A stretch of DNA of 64,000 bases from Isoetes taiwanensis (taxonomy: Eukaryota; Streptophyta; Lycopodiopsida; Isoetales; Isoetaceae): assembly GCA_021234155.1 (NCBI GenBank), contig JAJEKV010000011.1:14607255-14671254 (forward strand). The letters are read 5' to 3'. Below the pieces are notes generated by a model that did not search any database, was not told the DNA's origin, and was given only the letters and a program-made list of their open reading frames with translations. Positions 50,156 to 62,236 of this stretch are shown piece after piece; position 1 is the first letter of the stretch, and each line of letters starts with the position of its first letter. A program made the position numbers and the translations under genes.

Positions 50156-50720
50156 AATGAGCTATTTTAACTCTGATTATTGTTTGGAATTGAAGGCTCG
50201 ATAATATTTTAGTGAATCAGCTATGTTAACTCTGATATTTCTCTTTGTTCTTTAGCTGGACATGGATTTTTATAGTGGCTTTTACCTGAAGCGAAGAATG
50301 TGACACCAATCGAGGGTTGTATTAGAGAAGGCGGAGTATGTCTTTAACGATGTTAAGCAAAAGATTGCACATTTTCAGGAAGAGAATGATCTTCAGGGAA
50401 AAGAACAACAATTTGCCCATGGGAAAGCACCCTAAGAGATGCTAGGATAAGTTGGCCAAGATAAACTTATCCCATTTTTTGTGCTTTTCTAAAATTTCGA
50501 TTTGAACTTAGAATAGAAAAACTAGGGTAGAAAGAGTTTTCGTTTTGCTTTCTCTTGGCCATTGCTATTGGATGTTTAATTATAGCAATGGCTACTACAG
50601 AGCTGGTGGTATGTGGAAAAGATTATGTGCCAGTAAGAATCATAGTTCTGGATCCTGGTCATTTATATTTTCTTACAGAGGTGGAATTTGAGAATATCTC
50701 AATACCATGAATTGTGATTA

Positions 50721-50935
50721 CTTTTAAATGTGTGAAGCACATTATCTTGGAACATACTCTTAGTCTATACAACTTAATCCTATAAACTCGCTTCTTGCGC
50801 TCCCTGATTCTTAGCCACGTTGCAATTTGATTCCTTTTAAATGTATGAAGCACATTATCTTAAACATACCTTAGTACAGATAACTTATAAACTCGCTTCT
50901 TGCACTCCCTGATTTTTAACCACGTTGCAGAGCCA
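50721..50935. repeat. Tandem duplication, 113-bp period
   Basis: CTTTTAAATGT(G/A)TGAAGCACA...CCACGTTGCA occurs at 50721-50833 and 50834-50935. Confidence 0.88.
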
Positions 50936-51591
50936 GATGACCAGATAAAATGCTTTCCCACTCTATATTGGCTCTCACTTCAATGTTAAGGCATCTTTGA
51001 TTTTGCATATTCCTTAGAGATTTTCACACAATTTTTAATGTCTTTTAAAGTATTGACACATTTGCTGAACATTCTCAATTCCATGCGTTTTTAACTATGT
51101 AATATAAGGCTTTTAACCAATTTAACTACATCAGCAAACGAACGGATTAGAATATATAATATTACATGCATGTTTACTACTGCTTGACATCTTACACGAT
51201 CTTGAACTATAGCCAGAACCTTCTCAATGTTCAACCTTGATTATATCTTGGGCCAATATGATGTTTGCAAGCACATTGTCCACGATCAATCCAGAAACAC
51301 CATCAATCCAAGAAAGTACGTGTGCACATGCATCTATTTTTCACCTTCGATTCCACCACATACCCATTACAATCACATGTGCCTACAATGCCAATATCCA
51401 ATCTTCCACTACACTCCTGCAATTCTGTTGACTAAACATTAGATCTGCTATCTCCTACGAATCACAAGCACCAATTGAAAAACCCTTTATGCTCGACACT
51501 CCATTATATCTACGAACACAATTAAATTTACAGCTCTTTATTCTACCTACAAACTCTATTATGTCTACTCAGTCCACACGCCCACTAATAA

Positions 51592-51621
51592 TGCCCGGCA
51601 TCGCCGGGCACACGTTTCTAG
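51592..51621 (+). mobile_element. Helitron 3' terminus
   Basis: TGCCCGGC, loop ATC, GCCGGGCA (51592-51610) forms an 8-bp stem hairpin. It is followed seven bases later by CTAG at 51618-51621 and then T, which is the standard end of plant Helitrons (hairpin, short spacer, CTRR, insertion into AT). The element would extend to the left. A 5' TC end and a replicase were not identified, so it is probably non-autonomous. Confidence 0.8.
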
Positions 51622-54578
51622 TATATATATAGAATTATATAAGCTGCCCCCTTATATCCGACGCCGAGGTGTCACCGTCTGGACGGTCAAGATTGTGAGA
51701 TCTAACGGCCCAGACGAAGCCACGTCATGATCCCCAAGCAACCCCCTTATTTGGGGCTTTTGATCTCATCCGTTGGATGTGTTGGATCAATGGTCGAGAT
51801 TTGGTCACATATATTAAGTGCAATCAATGCCATAAAGTGGGTTGCAGCAAAAATTAATGGTGCTCTTGTGACGTGGCGTTAAACAAAAAAAAAGGAAAAA
51901 ATTCGATTTCTTTGAACCATGGCGGAGGTTTGGCAGAGCTAGAAAGTTTCATTGTTTTTTGTGGATGGGCAGAGCTACCGCTGCCGCCATAACTGCGTGG
52001 AGCTCTTTTCATTTCAGTTTTGGCATTGGTAACTTCAATTCATTTTTATTTTTTCTTGTTCTGATTGTAACGCTACTGATATCTATGATTGCTTTGTGCT
52101 CCTATTCCGATTTTGTTTTTGCAAACTAAGGCTTGCTAAACCGGTAAGGTGCTTGGATGGATCCGAATCTATGGAGCTCTGATCTCGCTCTATCTCATAT
52201 CTATTATTTCTTTTGAATTACATTGCATCTATTTTATCCTTTTTCAAAATTTTTGAAGTAGTTTCTCAAAGATTCTCTGGGCGGTGCCCTGGCCAAGCCA
52301 TTTTTTACTTGGATTCCCACTATGGATCCTTCAAGGTTCTCGATTTGGTAGTTAATCATTTCTCTAATTTTGAACTCAGAATTCCCACTAGTTTCTATGC
52401 TTTTTGCTTGAAATGGCTAGGTTATATCTGTTGCAGAAATGAGCTACGATTTTTCGTGTCTCTAACCTTGTGCTTATGTGGTATATTTTTGTGTTTTAGA
52501 TTGCCTTCTGGCTAGAAAAAGTGGCGCACCAAAGAGAGGGACTTAGAATGGGTGCTATTCATTTATATCAGACAAATGTTTAATGCTCATTCTAGCGCTC
52601 AGCTCCGAGGTAGATGGCCTGAGATGGTTTTAGTTTTTTCCTTTAACAGATTGGAGCGGGAAAGAAGTTTTATTCCCTTTTGGCTATGGGACTGAGACAG
52701 ATCAAATAAAGCTTGCAAATGTTTCTTCCTCATTGATAGAAATGGTTCGTTGTGGAGGTTAGAAGTGAGTTTTGAAATATCAACAATTTTAAGCAGCAAC
52801 TTGGATCTGAGAAGGTATTCTGTGAAATATCAACAATTTTGAGCAACAACTCGGACTCTGAGACGGTATATTCTCTTTTCCATATATTTCATGGCTAAAG
52901 TGGTTACATATACTGAGCTTTAGGCATTATATGTTCTGGTTTGTACTGCTGCAGATTGTTTATGGAGATCATCTTGCGGTTTCATTCTTCTGCTCTCATT
53001 TTGCCGCCTTTGCTTTTTGGAAATGGCAATACCCTTTGCTCTGGTGGTATTCGATTTCGCTGCCCTGGGTTTATTGTGCCTCTTGCACAATCGGTTTTGT
53101 TGAGCTCAGAGACGTTCTTGAGTTAGTTCTTCTGTCATTGTGCATTTTATTGCGGGCAAACATTGGTCTTGCTGGTTTTTTTGTTTTCCTACCATAGGTC
53201 CAACTGCATAGCTTGAGAAGGTTGTCCTTTGGTTCTTGCCAAGTTTTGGCATTGACTCCTTTCCATCACCATAGACATTAATGTGGGTCTGTGCCTTCTG
53301 AATTTCTATGGGCTTCTCACATAAGAGGTGGGATTGGCATCTCTTTGTAAGTTCTTCTGATGTTGTTGTGTTGTCTGATAAATTGATAAATTGGATTTCC
53401 TGTTTATAACTTTAATTTGCTAAACAAATTTGTATTACATATTACGTATCCACTGTCAAACGGAGGTAAAATCCTACAGGCTTTTCTTCCACGTTTTAAA
53501 TCACTTTACCTTTTTTTTTCAAAGTGTGGATGATGTTTTCTTGAGTGATTTATTTTTTTTTTATTCCCTTTTGCTTTGTGGAGAGTTCACCACGTGGCAT
53601 ATAGGGCAAATAAAGCCGCATGGATTTGATTTTGAGTTGCTCGTTGAGATTTTGGAGTTTTGAATTTGTAGAAGTCGGATGTCATTCACATGGATTGGAT
53701 TTTGAGTTGCTCGTTGAGCTTTTGGAGCTTTGAATTTGTAGAAGCCGGATGTCATTCACAGCCACCCCAATTGATAAGCTATTTTTCTTATTTATCAATT
53801 CAATATCCTTGTGTTGACAGCTGGTTACATATTGTTTACTAGGATGTCTATCTAATTCAACGCTTGAATTCGACTCATCTAAAATTTAATTATATTCAAG
53901 GCATAGGGGAACTGTCATCAATGGTATATTGAAGAATTTGTATGTTTTGTTTAGTATGCAGTTGTAAATTGCGGTTGCATTCTCAATCCTTTGAGATATG
54001 AAACCATTCCTCAAACAAGGTTTATTTGTAAATAAGCATGTCACTTCTCTGGGTTACTGTTGGGAGATAGTTGGACTCAAACAAACACGTCTTTATTTTG
54101 CAAATTGAAGATGAGCAGGCATGTATGAAGCATGACATGCAATATCTGTCCGTCAAATCTTTGGCACCCTGTGGATTTGGACAGTCACTAGGCCTCCCTA
54201 GTAGTTTTGAGACAATCCTGATTCACGACCACTCAGATAATGCATCAAAGTTTTATTGATGAAACAAAGTTTTGGCAGTTGACACATGTACATGTGGTGA
54301 GAAAATGTTTTTGGAAGTTTATATTTACTCTTACATGTACATATGCTAATATTATGGCGAGGCATTTCAAATAGCCTTGAAAATTAAAATATTGTTTTTT
54401 CAAAGTATTTGCTTGCTAATTTATATTTGCTGGACCGAATCTGGAATACAACAACTGCTTGAAGGTTTTCAGCCCTAAATTGAAGCCCTGAACTATTGCT
54501 TCTTAGGTTGCCCTAGGGGCAAACCCTAGCTTCGTGTGAAGGGCAAACCTAGCTTCGTGTGAAGGCTTGCAAGGTCTC
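51622..54578. other. Non-coding stretch with two short tandem duplications
   Basis: A 50-bp duplication at 52773-52872 (TGAAATATCAACAATTTT) and a 70-bp one at 53619-53758 (CATGGATT(T/G)GATTTTGAG). At 54513-54570 CTAGCTTCGTGTGAAGG occurs twice. Open frames at 52213-52515 and 52931-53197 are hydrophobic by chance in T-rich DNA and have no recognisable family. Confidence 0.5.
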
Positions 54579-54735
54579 GCAAATGGCAAAGCTGCAGATT
54601 TAGATGGCATGCATGCTGAATTATTGAAGTGGATTGGACCTCATATTGTCCCCATCTTGGCTAATATGTTCAATAGAGCCCTTTAGGAAGGCTTTCCTTC
54701 ACTGGAAATACGGGAGCTCGAACCTCTACCAAAAT
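54579..54735 (+). mobile_element. Reverse transcriptase fragment of the GC-rich LINE family
   Basis: Reads NGKAADLDGMHAELLKWIG followed by PHIVPILANMFNRAL and then TAG. It matches the fragment at 61421-61520 almost base for base, including the stop, and matches the minus-strand element at about 36.9-37.0 kb at protein level. Confidence 0.85.
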
Positions 54736-55331
54736 AAATCAATGTCCTAACTAAGATTACTTTAACCAATATACCTAGTGAGCTAATGCGATTATTTTTT
54801 ATCTTGAATCTATGTTTTTTTTATAACAACTTATTCGATTGTTTTAGGGATATATGGTCTATGGTTTCAGGAATTGTTATTTTTACATCTATATCAAATC
54901 CCCTAGAACCCCCTGTTATTTTGCTACATATTATACTCAGATCTACTAATTCTGAAATAAGTTTTGAAAATAATGATTAGGCACTGTATGTCTACCTGCA
55001 ATGAGCAAGGGTTTAGGTTGCATATAAGATCTAGGATAGATCTATTGATGTGAATATTTTTTACATTTTGAACCTATAAATGTTCAGATGTGAAAGATTA
55101 ACATTCCATGGGCAAATCCTGAATAAATATTAGGGATTATGGCTTTTTAGAGATAATGGCTGCCTCACAAGGATGGTTTGATCTGGTTTGCCCCATGAGA
55201 AATCTTTACATGAAGTGAAATTCTGGGGGATCAGCACATGTAATAGGAATGCCTTGTTAAAGTATAGCTAGAGTAGGCATATTTGTCCACTTATAAAATT
55301 GTGTAGATGTTAGTTGTAAAGATAAACAAGA
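54736..55331. other. Non-coding, no recognised feature
   Basis: AT-rich sequence between the LINE fragment and the minus-strand Helitron end. Confidence 0.4.
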
Positions 55332-55360
55332 CTAGAAATGTGTGCTCGGCGATGTCGGCA
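55332..55360 (-). mobile_element. Helitron 3' terminus, minus strand, degenerate hairpin
   Basis: On the minus strand it reads CATCGCCGAGCACACATTTCTAGT, differing from the end at 51600-51622 at only a few positions, with CTAG at 55332-55335. The hairpin arm is imperfect. The element would extend to the right. It is a relative of the plus-strand Helitron in opposite orientation. Confidence 0.7.
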
Positions 55361-56184
55361 TTCGTCCTAGACGTGTGGAATCAATAGATGCACTGCAATT
55401 TTTAGGTAAAATAAAAATTTGTAAATTTAATTCTGTAAGTACCTACAATGAAGTGCCAAATGTGATGGTTTAGGGTTTAGGCATTATCCTTGGGCACATG
55501 GAATGGATATAAATTATGGGGTGTTTATGTGGAATAGCACGGGTAGACATAAAAGAAATGCATAATGTTTAGGGTATTGCTTGGCGCTTGTGATAGTTTA
55601 GAGCTTTATGAAAGATGTGATTGTTGTGACTTCATAGTATCTAATCAAAGTTGGTAGTGTGTGTTTGTGAACCCAAAGTGATAGTAACGTGTGAGCCAAG
55701 ACAGTTTCATCTGGGCTTTTGCCCAAGCTTTGTAATGTATTCATCTTGTTTCATGATGTTCTGACTTGTTCTAGTCGCACATAAGCACTAATGAATGTCT
55801 ACTTCAGTTATGGTAATGAGTCCAACCTTGATAATTGTACAAAAAAAGTGGTAGCAATGTACATTATTGCATATAAGTTGGAGCATATATTCATTAAGTT
55901 ATGCCTTAGACTATACAAAGCACTATAACATAATAAATGGAATCGTCACTATAGCTTTCTAAATATTTTAAGCAATGTTTTTCAATAAAAATTCTCTAAT
56001 GTTTCTTTAGATCTAAAAAATAATAGATGTTAGTTGTGGGTTTATTTGTTTAACGTATTTGGCAGTTCTCATCGCTTGTGTTTGTTGGCTTATTAATATA
56101 ATTTTACCCTGCAATTGCTCAATGCAGGCAGATACACAATAATAAAATTTCCAATAATGTCTGTAAAACAATGAATAGACACTT
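55361..56184. other. Presumed Helitron interior, non-coding
   Basis: No open frame of note. The 5' end of the minus-strand Helitron could not be placed. Confidence 0.35.
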
Positions 56185-56390
56185 AGGAAGGAAGGAAGGA
56201 AGGAAGATACTTTTATCGTCCACGGAGACCAATCGGTCTATGGGACCCAATACAAAAACGCAGCAAGCGGATTACTGCCCAGATTAAAAAACCCCCGCCC
56301 CGAAGGGTTTTCGAGGGAAAAACCGTGGCAGCAATCAGCCTGTTGACAAACTGTGCTAACATATACAATGCAGAAACACCCAAATATTAT
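56185..56390 (-). mobile_element. 3' end of the GC-rich non-LTR family, (GGAA)n tail
   Basis: GGAAGGAAGGAAGGAAGG is followed by ATACTTTTATCGTCCACGG, the tail and terminal block also found at 34880. About 150-200 bp of 3' untranslated region is kept. The fragment lacks coding sequence. Confidence 0.85.
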
Positions 56391-57617
56391 GGACAACGTT
56401 TCTCTTAGAGCAAATGAACTGGTAGTCCATAGCAGGCAAAGAACTAATAGTCCGTAACATGGTACAAACATATTAGCATATTGTTTGAGCTTACAGACTT
56501 AGATCTTAGAAGTAGCCAGCTATGCCTCTACAACTAAACGGAAACAAAGAGCTTAACAAAGCAAGTACCTGCAACTAAACAAAATAAACGACGCAACAAA
56601 ATAGGTATTGAAACAACTTTTAGAACAAAAAAACTACTAACCATTCTAACATGATATGATCTAAGATGTATGCAGCAAGTTCAAGTTCAACTGAACAACG
56701 TATATTTCTTAAGTAATTTCTGTACAATATCTGGGGGCATTCTCTCAGAATATACTTACATTTTTGTTGATTAGCATGCACTTGCACATGAAACCTCAGC
56801 CTGCTTCGATCTAAAGTTTTTACTGTGCCAAAAGATGTTCTTGAATCTGTTGAAGATCCTGAGGTCTTCATTCTGTTTTGTTGCGTTCCATTGCATTACT
56901 TCATTCTGGTGCAATTACGTTTGTTACAATCACATTACTCATGTCTGCAGCATGAACTATTTCATCTCGCTGCCATTGATAATCCTAAATAGCATTCTTT
57001 ATGCACTGTTTCAACCAATCATTCACCCACATGTTCTTGACCTCCTTAAGTATCAAGTTGGAAGATGTATTTCCTGAAAGGCCTGGAATCATAAAAAGTG
57101 CAAGAAGCTTGGGTTTTGAATACCAGGATAGCTTGAGAAACCAAAGTGTGGAATCAGGTGGCATTATAGCGATAAATTCAGGTTTTTAGATTGTATTTGC
57201 CTCAGAGTGCAGTTTAGGCTTCCCGCTGATCTGTTTTGCTTCCTAAATTCTTCCTATGATTGCGAGTCAACAACTAAAATTGCATCCTTGAAACAACTAC
57301 ATGAAGCAGCCCAAAAAACGAACTAGGCCATCTTTTGCATCTTTCTAGAAGCCACACAGAAAAAGAGTAGCTCTGCAGAGAAGCAACGAAGGAACATTGC
57401 AAGGCTGCAAAGAACATGATCTATGCATAGGAGCAAACAAAGAAACAAATTTGTAAAAATACTGCGGGCAAGACCTCCACATACATGGTCAGATCAAGCT
57501 CTCCAACAAATCAATGAATTAGAGAATTATCTTAAACCTTCTTTGTTCTAGGATCCTAAAAAATTGGATCGATTACGAAAGCCTAAGCTTACTCATCTGC
57601 TTCAATTACTCTGTTTC
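56391..57617. other. Non-coding, no recognised feature
   Basis: Short open frames only. Presumed intron or intergenic sequence downstream (minus sense) of the channel-like exon. Confidence 0.35.
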
Positions 57618-57870
57618 AAATTAATGACCCGGTAGTTGTTTTGCAAGCATCAATAAATCTTGAAGCTTCTACAAAAGTGTTGGGGGTTAGGGCTATACCT
57701 ACTTCAACGACTCCTCTGTAGAAAAAACTTTGCTTAGCCTTTCCCAGCTCAGAAGAACGGCTCTTGCAAATAAATGACCTGGTAGCTGCTTTGATAAGCT
57801 CTTTTCCAAGCGTTCACAAACCCTGAAGCTTCTGAAAAAGAGTTGGGGGTTAGGGTTGTACCAGCCTCAG
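57618..57870. repeat. Diverged tandem duplication, 150-bp period
   Basis: AAAT(T/A)AATGACC.GGTAG.TG.TTTG ... GAAGCTTCT.AAAAGTGTTGGGGGTTAGGG is present at 57618 and 57768, with clear divergence. It borders the channel-like exon. Confidence 0.8.
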
Positions 57871-57888
57871 TGAGGAGTGTGATCTTAC

Positions 57889-58098
57889 AATTGTAAAATA
57901 CAAAGCATTCACGAAACTTAAAGTTTTACTCATAAACATGCCGTCCTTGCGAACGCCAAGGGAAATAAGACCTGCAATCAAATATGCACAAAAGATATAC
58001 AGAACCAAAAATTTTGCCATTCCAAAAGGTCTACCTATGACCCATGCTAGTTTTTTCTTCGTGGATTCTTCTTCTCTATGATGTACTATGCAGCTGAT
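57889..58098 (-). CDS. Exon resembling a two-pore potassium channel (TPK-type), tentative
   Basis: The 210-bp exon has an acceptor TTCTTGCAG before 58098 and a donor GTAAGA after 57889, and is open throughout. It encodes a basic start (TKKKLAWVIGRP), one membrane segment (FLVLYIFCAYLIAGLISL) and then FVNALYFTI. The spacing from membrane helix to ALYF and the ALYF motif itself are what precede the VGYGD selectivity filter in plant TPK channels. The exon would end just before the filter, and no exon with GYGD was found at lower coordinates within the nearby sequence. This may be one exon of a gene with long introns, a relic, or a chance resemblance. Confidence 0.3.
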
Positions 58099-58403
58099 CT
58101 GCAAGAAAGTTAATTGTAGTCATAGGACAGGGCACAGGACAGGGTCTGCATGCACATGACAGGGCTCAAGGCTCATAGTGGCCAGAAATATAGGGAGGCC
58201 TATGTGCACGTTTTCCAACCTAAAAAATTATTACAAACATTTTAAAAGCAAACAAATGATATGATTGCACAACTCTAAAATGAAGATGTACGAAATTAAC
58301 CCTGGTGTTCCTTGGGAGAAACCGACGCTATAATCCTAAAAGCCTGAAACATAATCCTGGCGTTCGAGCTCGATGTCGGGCTATACATCTCAGATCAACC
58401 TCA

Positions 58404-58917
58404 AATCAATAAATAATTGCATCAATCTTTTGAATTAGCAAAAAAATTATCTAGAAGAAAGGACTCTGGTGGCATCAAAACTTAATTTAAAGAGCCAATG
58501 GGAAGAAATAGAGACAAAGAGGGGCTCACCTAGTAGTTCTTCCCTAAATATGGCATTTGCAGTATGAATGAGACATCAAAGCTGTCCAAATCATTGATTA
58601 GTGCCAATTAGGTAAATCTACAATAGGGAATCATAATCAGCTATGTACTCACAATCAGCTAATCAACAAATAATTGCATCAACCTTTTGAATCAGCAGAA
58701 AAATTATCTAGAAGAAGGAACTCTGACGGCATCAAAGCTTGATTTAAAGAGCCAATGGCAATAAATAAAGGCAAAAAGGAACTCACCTAGTAGTTCGTCA
58801 CTGAATATGGCATTTGCAGTATGAATATGAGACATCAAAGCTACCCAAATCGTTGATTAGGGCCAAAGAGGTAAATCGGCAGCATGGAATCACAATTAGC
58901 TATGTACGCTGATCCAA
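58404..58917. repeat. Tandem duplication, 257-bp period
   Basis: AATCAA(T/C)AAATAATTGCATCAA starts at 58404 and 58661 and the similarity runs the whole length (about 85-90%). Each copy contains, on the minus strand, an exon-like piece ending AACTACTAG before GTGAG, but frames are not conserved between copies. Confidence 0.9.
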
Positions 58918-60070
58918 CGCAATCAACTGCAATCTATCACTGCTGTAAACCGCTTCTAAGTAGCGGAACATATACTCCATGGCAGAACTCGAGTAAACAG
59001 GGAGTAATGGCGTGCAAAAATTTAAAACAGATTGTCACAGCTGGAGAAGGAAACGCATCGCAGCAAGGGAAGGGTTCACGTTGGCATTGAATGCCCGGCA
59101 ACCATGTTGCAGGGGGGAATACAATCGGTAAAGGAACACTGCATGCGTCTCCACATCAGCGTTCCTGGCACAAAGTTCAAAACCTTATCAATTTAAGAAA
59201 GAAGATAACTTGCTGGATCTACTGCTTTGAGCACATTTTACAGCTACATAGTTGCATCTATGCTTGCCATAAACAGATGGTAAAAGGAAGAAATACCCAG
59301 TTGTAGGGCCTACATATAAGATCACAACATGACTTTGTGGTAAGGGAGCATCTAATGGATGTGGGCTTGGCGATAAACCATAAAAAGTCACCCAACTATA
59401 TGTTGTCTCAATGAACATGATGACCAGAAAGGATATGAAGTACATACATGCACAGTTATGTTATAAAACATTGTGGCATGGTGAAGGGGATAAACCCAAG
59501 AAAACCTATAGCTTACCTGTCAGTTCTGCCTTAATTACTATAGCCTGGCTAATTTTTGGCTGTTTAACTGCAGATAACCAAGTTTTCTTGCTCCATGCTT
59601 TGATGTTTCTACTTAAGCTATGGTTCAAATTACAAGATATCAAATAAGCACGTTCCATATGGGAATCATTATTTAAGAACATTCTGCTGCAAGATTATGC
59701 AGCTTGGAAACTGTGTACCTATTTAAACTGGTATATGATATAAATGTAATATTTAACTTCGAAATATTTGGGATTTGGACTTGGAAATATAAATGCCTCT
59801 TGGTCACGCTTATTCAGTGTCTGAAATTTTAATTTAACTTTGACTTTGGCCTAGAAAATGATTCTTGTTAATTTTCTAGGGTTGCAAATTGCAAACTTAG
59901 TATTTCTGTAAGAAATATTAAGGTTAAGAAACTGGAAACAGATTGTATAAAGAGTTTTTCTTATCTTAGATTCAGCTTTCTAGTTTTACTAGAGATCAAG
60001 ATGAAGTTATGTTCTTACAGGAAAAAACAAGTACTAATCATATGATTGGAATATATAGGAATCCCCAAAG
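58918..60070. other. Non-coding, no recognised feature
   Basis: Short frames without known domains. Confidence 0.35.
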
Positions 60071-61064
60071 ATGGCTGAGATTAAAGCCAATGACCAATGG
60101 ATCAAGAAACTTGTCTTTTTCAAGTATCATGAATGTGGGATTGATAGCCCCAATATTGTTGTTCAAACTATTCTGGCTTGCATAAAAAACAAGGAAATTC
60201 ATGATTATATTACCTTCAAGGAAAGCAACTTGATAGACAAAACAAGATCACCTGTTACATGGTTAGAGGATTCAATGGCTGGTTCAAGTTACTCTATTTT
60301 CTGAAGAAAGCAAATTTTGAGTACAATAAGTGCAAAGGTGCTATCCTTGAGATCTATAATGACATCAATAATATCGTATACCAGAGAACTTGCCAAGAAG
60401 ATGAAATTGCTCGAAATTTTATGAAAGGCCTTACTACCCTGGAGGATGGTAATACTATTCCCAACTCATTTAATTCTGCAAATGATGATATAGCAGAAAT
60501 AGAGGCATCTGAGTGTCTATTCTCTGATAAGGACCTTCTTATAGTTGATCATTCAGCTAATACTACTGAAAATCATCAAGAAGGCCAAAGCAGTCTAGAG
60601 GAGGTTCCTAACATCACATTAGAAAATTCCTCCAGCTAGCAATTGCAACTTATGACCATGCTATATGGAAAAGCCAAAACTTTGGTGCCCTTGCTCCAAT
60701 TAACATTGAGACTTGGATTGCATTGGCAAGGATTACAAAAGATAAAATCAACAAGGCAAAAACAACTGCAGTAAGATTGGAAAAGACCTTTGCATTTATT
60801 AACCCAAGGCTCATGTTTGATATGACCTTTTTTGATGAGGTATGTAACAAAGACCCGACTATTCAACTATGCCAAAAGGGACACATGGCTTTTCCTAATG
60901 AAGAAAGAGAGGATTTTTTGCTCAAAAGAATGTGGTGCACTCATGGCCCATATTTCAAGTGCAAATACTTCAAGGGCATTATTTGGTTTGACCAAGGGAT
61001 TTGGTACCTGCTTAACCACATGGAATCAGTCTATGAAGGGCTTACCCAATTGAAAAAATGGTGA
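60071..61064 (+). pseudogene. Broken open frames of unknown family, upstream of LINE fragment
   Basis: Three plus-strand frames in succession: 60071-60304, 60259-60639 and 60723-61064. The first two look like one protein split by a shift near 60260-60300. The third is rich in charged residues and contains CTHGPYFKCKYF and GIWYLLNHMESV. Codon content looks protein-like and no family is recognised. It lies directly upstream, on the same strand, of the reverse transcriptase fragment, so it could be an upstream part of that retroelement or a gene it landed beside. Confidence 0.35.
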
Positions 61065-61329
61065 TTATTTCTAAGCTCCTTAACAATGTGCTGAAACTTG
61101 CTGTCATTGCACACATATCTTATCTGGAATGAGAGAGATAATGATTGAGATGACCATGAGCTATGCTGAAAACTCTGAAGCAAATTGAAAGCCCTCTATG
61201 GCAATTCAAGGATGGCTGATATTGTTGACAAAACAGTGAAGCCTATTTCCTTTCTGCAGGATAATGCTGTCCAGAATAACAGAAACTCTAAGTATAAGAG
61301 GACAAATGTTAAGGGAAGAAATACTAAAC

Positions 61330-62236
61330 TTGCATTACAAGTTGTTGTAAAAATGGCACCTAGGATCACTGTGGATCCAACTTTGGCTAAGTGCAACAAC
61401 ATTACCCAAAATGCTGTGATTTAGATGGCATGCATGCTGAATTATTGAAGTGGATTGGACCTCATATTGTCCCTATCCTGACTAATCTGTTCAATAGAGC
61501 CCTTTAGGAAGGCTTCCTCTCACTAGACCGTTAGCAAGGTGGTCTCGATCTATAAGGCAGGCGATCGTCACTGCCCTGAAACTAACAACAATCATAATAA
61601 GCTCATTCTTGGTCAAACAGTTAGCTGAAATTCTTGAGCAGCAATTAACATCATTGGCAAGTAGGGTTTAGGCCTAAAACACTCCATCATAGACTATATT
61701 TTCACGTCACGCACCTTGACTCTCTTTTTTTTTTTTTTTTGAAGGACCTCAAACTTTACTAAAAGTCCAAGCCGAAAGACAGATATAACTGCACAGGCAC
61801 GATTAAAATCTCAGAGGATAATCATGATCCACTGCGTAGGACCACCAGCTTATGCATAAGACAACACCCCCAAATAAATCTCAAAGATCAGATGTCGCTT
61901 GGCAAGAGCACGAGAAGAACAATGGTAGGCCTTAGCAATTCTATCTTGGGAACCTTGACTTAGAGGACATCAAAACTAAATGCAAGATCTGTATTGTTGC
62001 TTTGTGGATTTCGCGAATGCTTTCGACACGTTTCCGAAAGAGAAGTTGTGGAAAAGATTAATACAGTTGACAGACCATCAAGGGTTGCAAAATGTATGTG
62101 GCATTAGTGTTCATTTTGCAGATCTAGCCTCAACGAGATTAAAAAATCGGCTAGAAATAGGCACAGAGATGGAGAAGGTTATGAAATCTCTATGTAACTT
62201 GTGGTTCGAACTTACCCTTACTTCAATCTCTATGTG
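61330..62236 (+). mobile_element. Non-LTR reverse transcriptase fragment, split by a small retroposon
   Basis: Left part: DLDGMHAELLKWIG, NRAL then TAG, SKVVSIYKAGDRHC, then HSIIDYIFT (to about 61712). Right part: LYCCFVDFANAFDTFP and LWKRLIQL (61980-62070), after which similarity fades. Between them sits a 230-bp insertion with its own target duplication. The reading frame is broken in several places. It is the same family as 34880-37430 but much more AT-rich. Confidence 0.88.
61713..61960 (-). mobile_element. Small retroposon (SINE or truncated LINE) with poly-A and 9-bp target duplication
   Basis: ACCTTGACT at 61713-61721 and again at 61952-61960 flank a 230-bp insert that starts with a 16-base T run (61725-61740), the poly-A tail on the minus strand. 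The 3' part (CTTTTAGTAAAGTTTGAGG before the tail, minus sense) is typical of plant LINE or SINE ends. No clear A and B boxes were found, so SINE versus 5'-truncated LINE is open. Confidence 0.85.

Noticed and set aside
52213-53197. Membrane-protein-like frames
   Set aside because: Their hydrophobic character follows from T-rich DNA. There is no splice model, no conserved motif, and tandem duplications interrupt the region.
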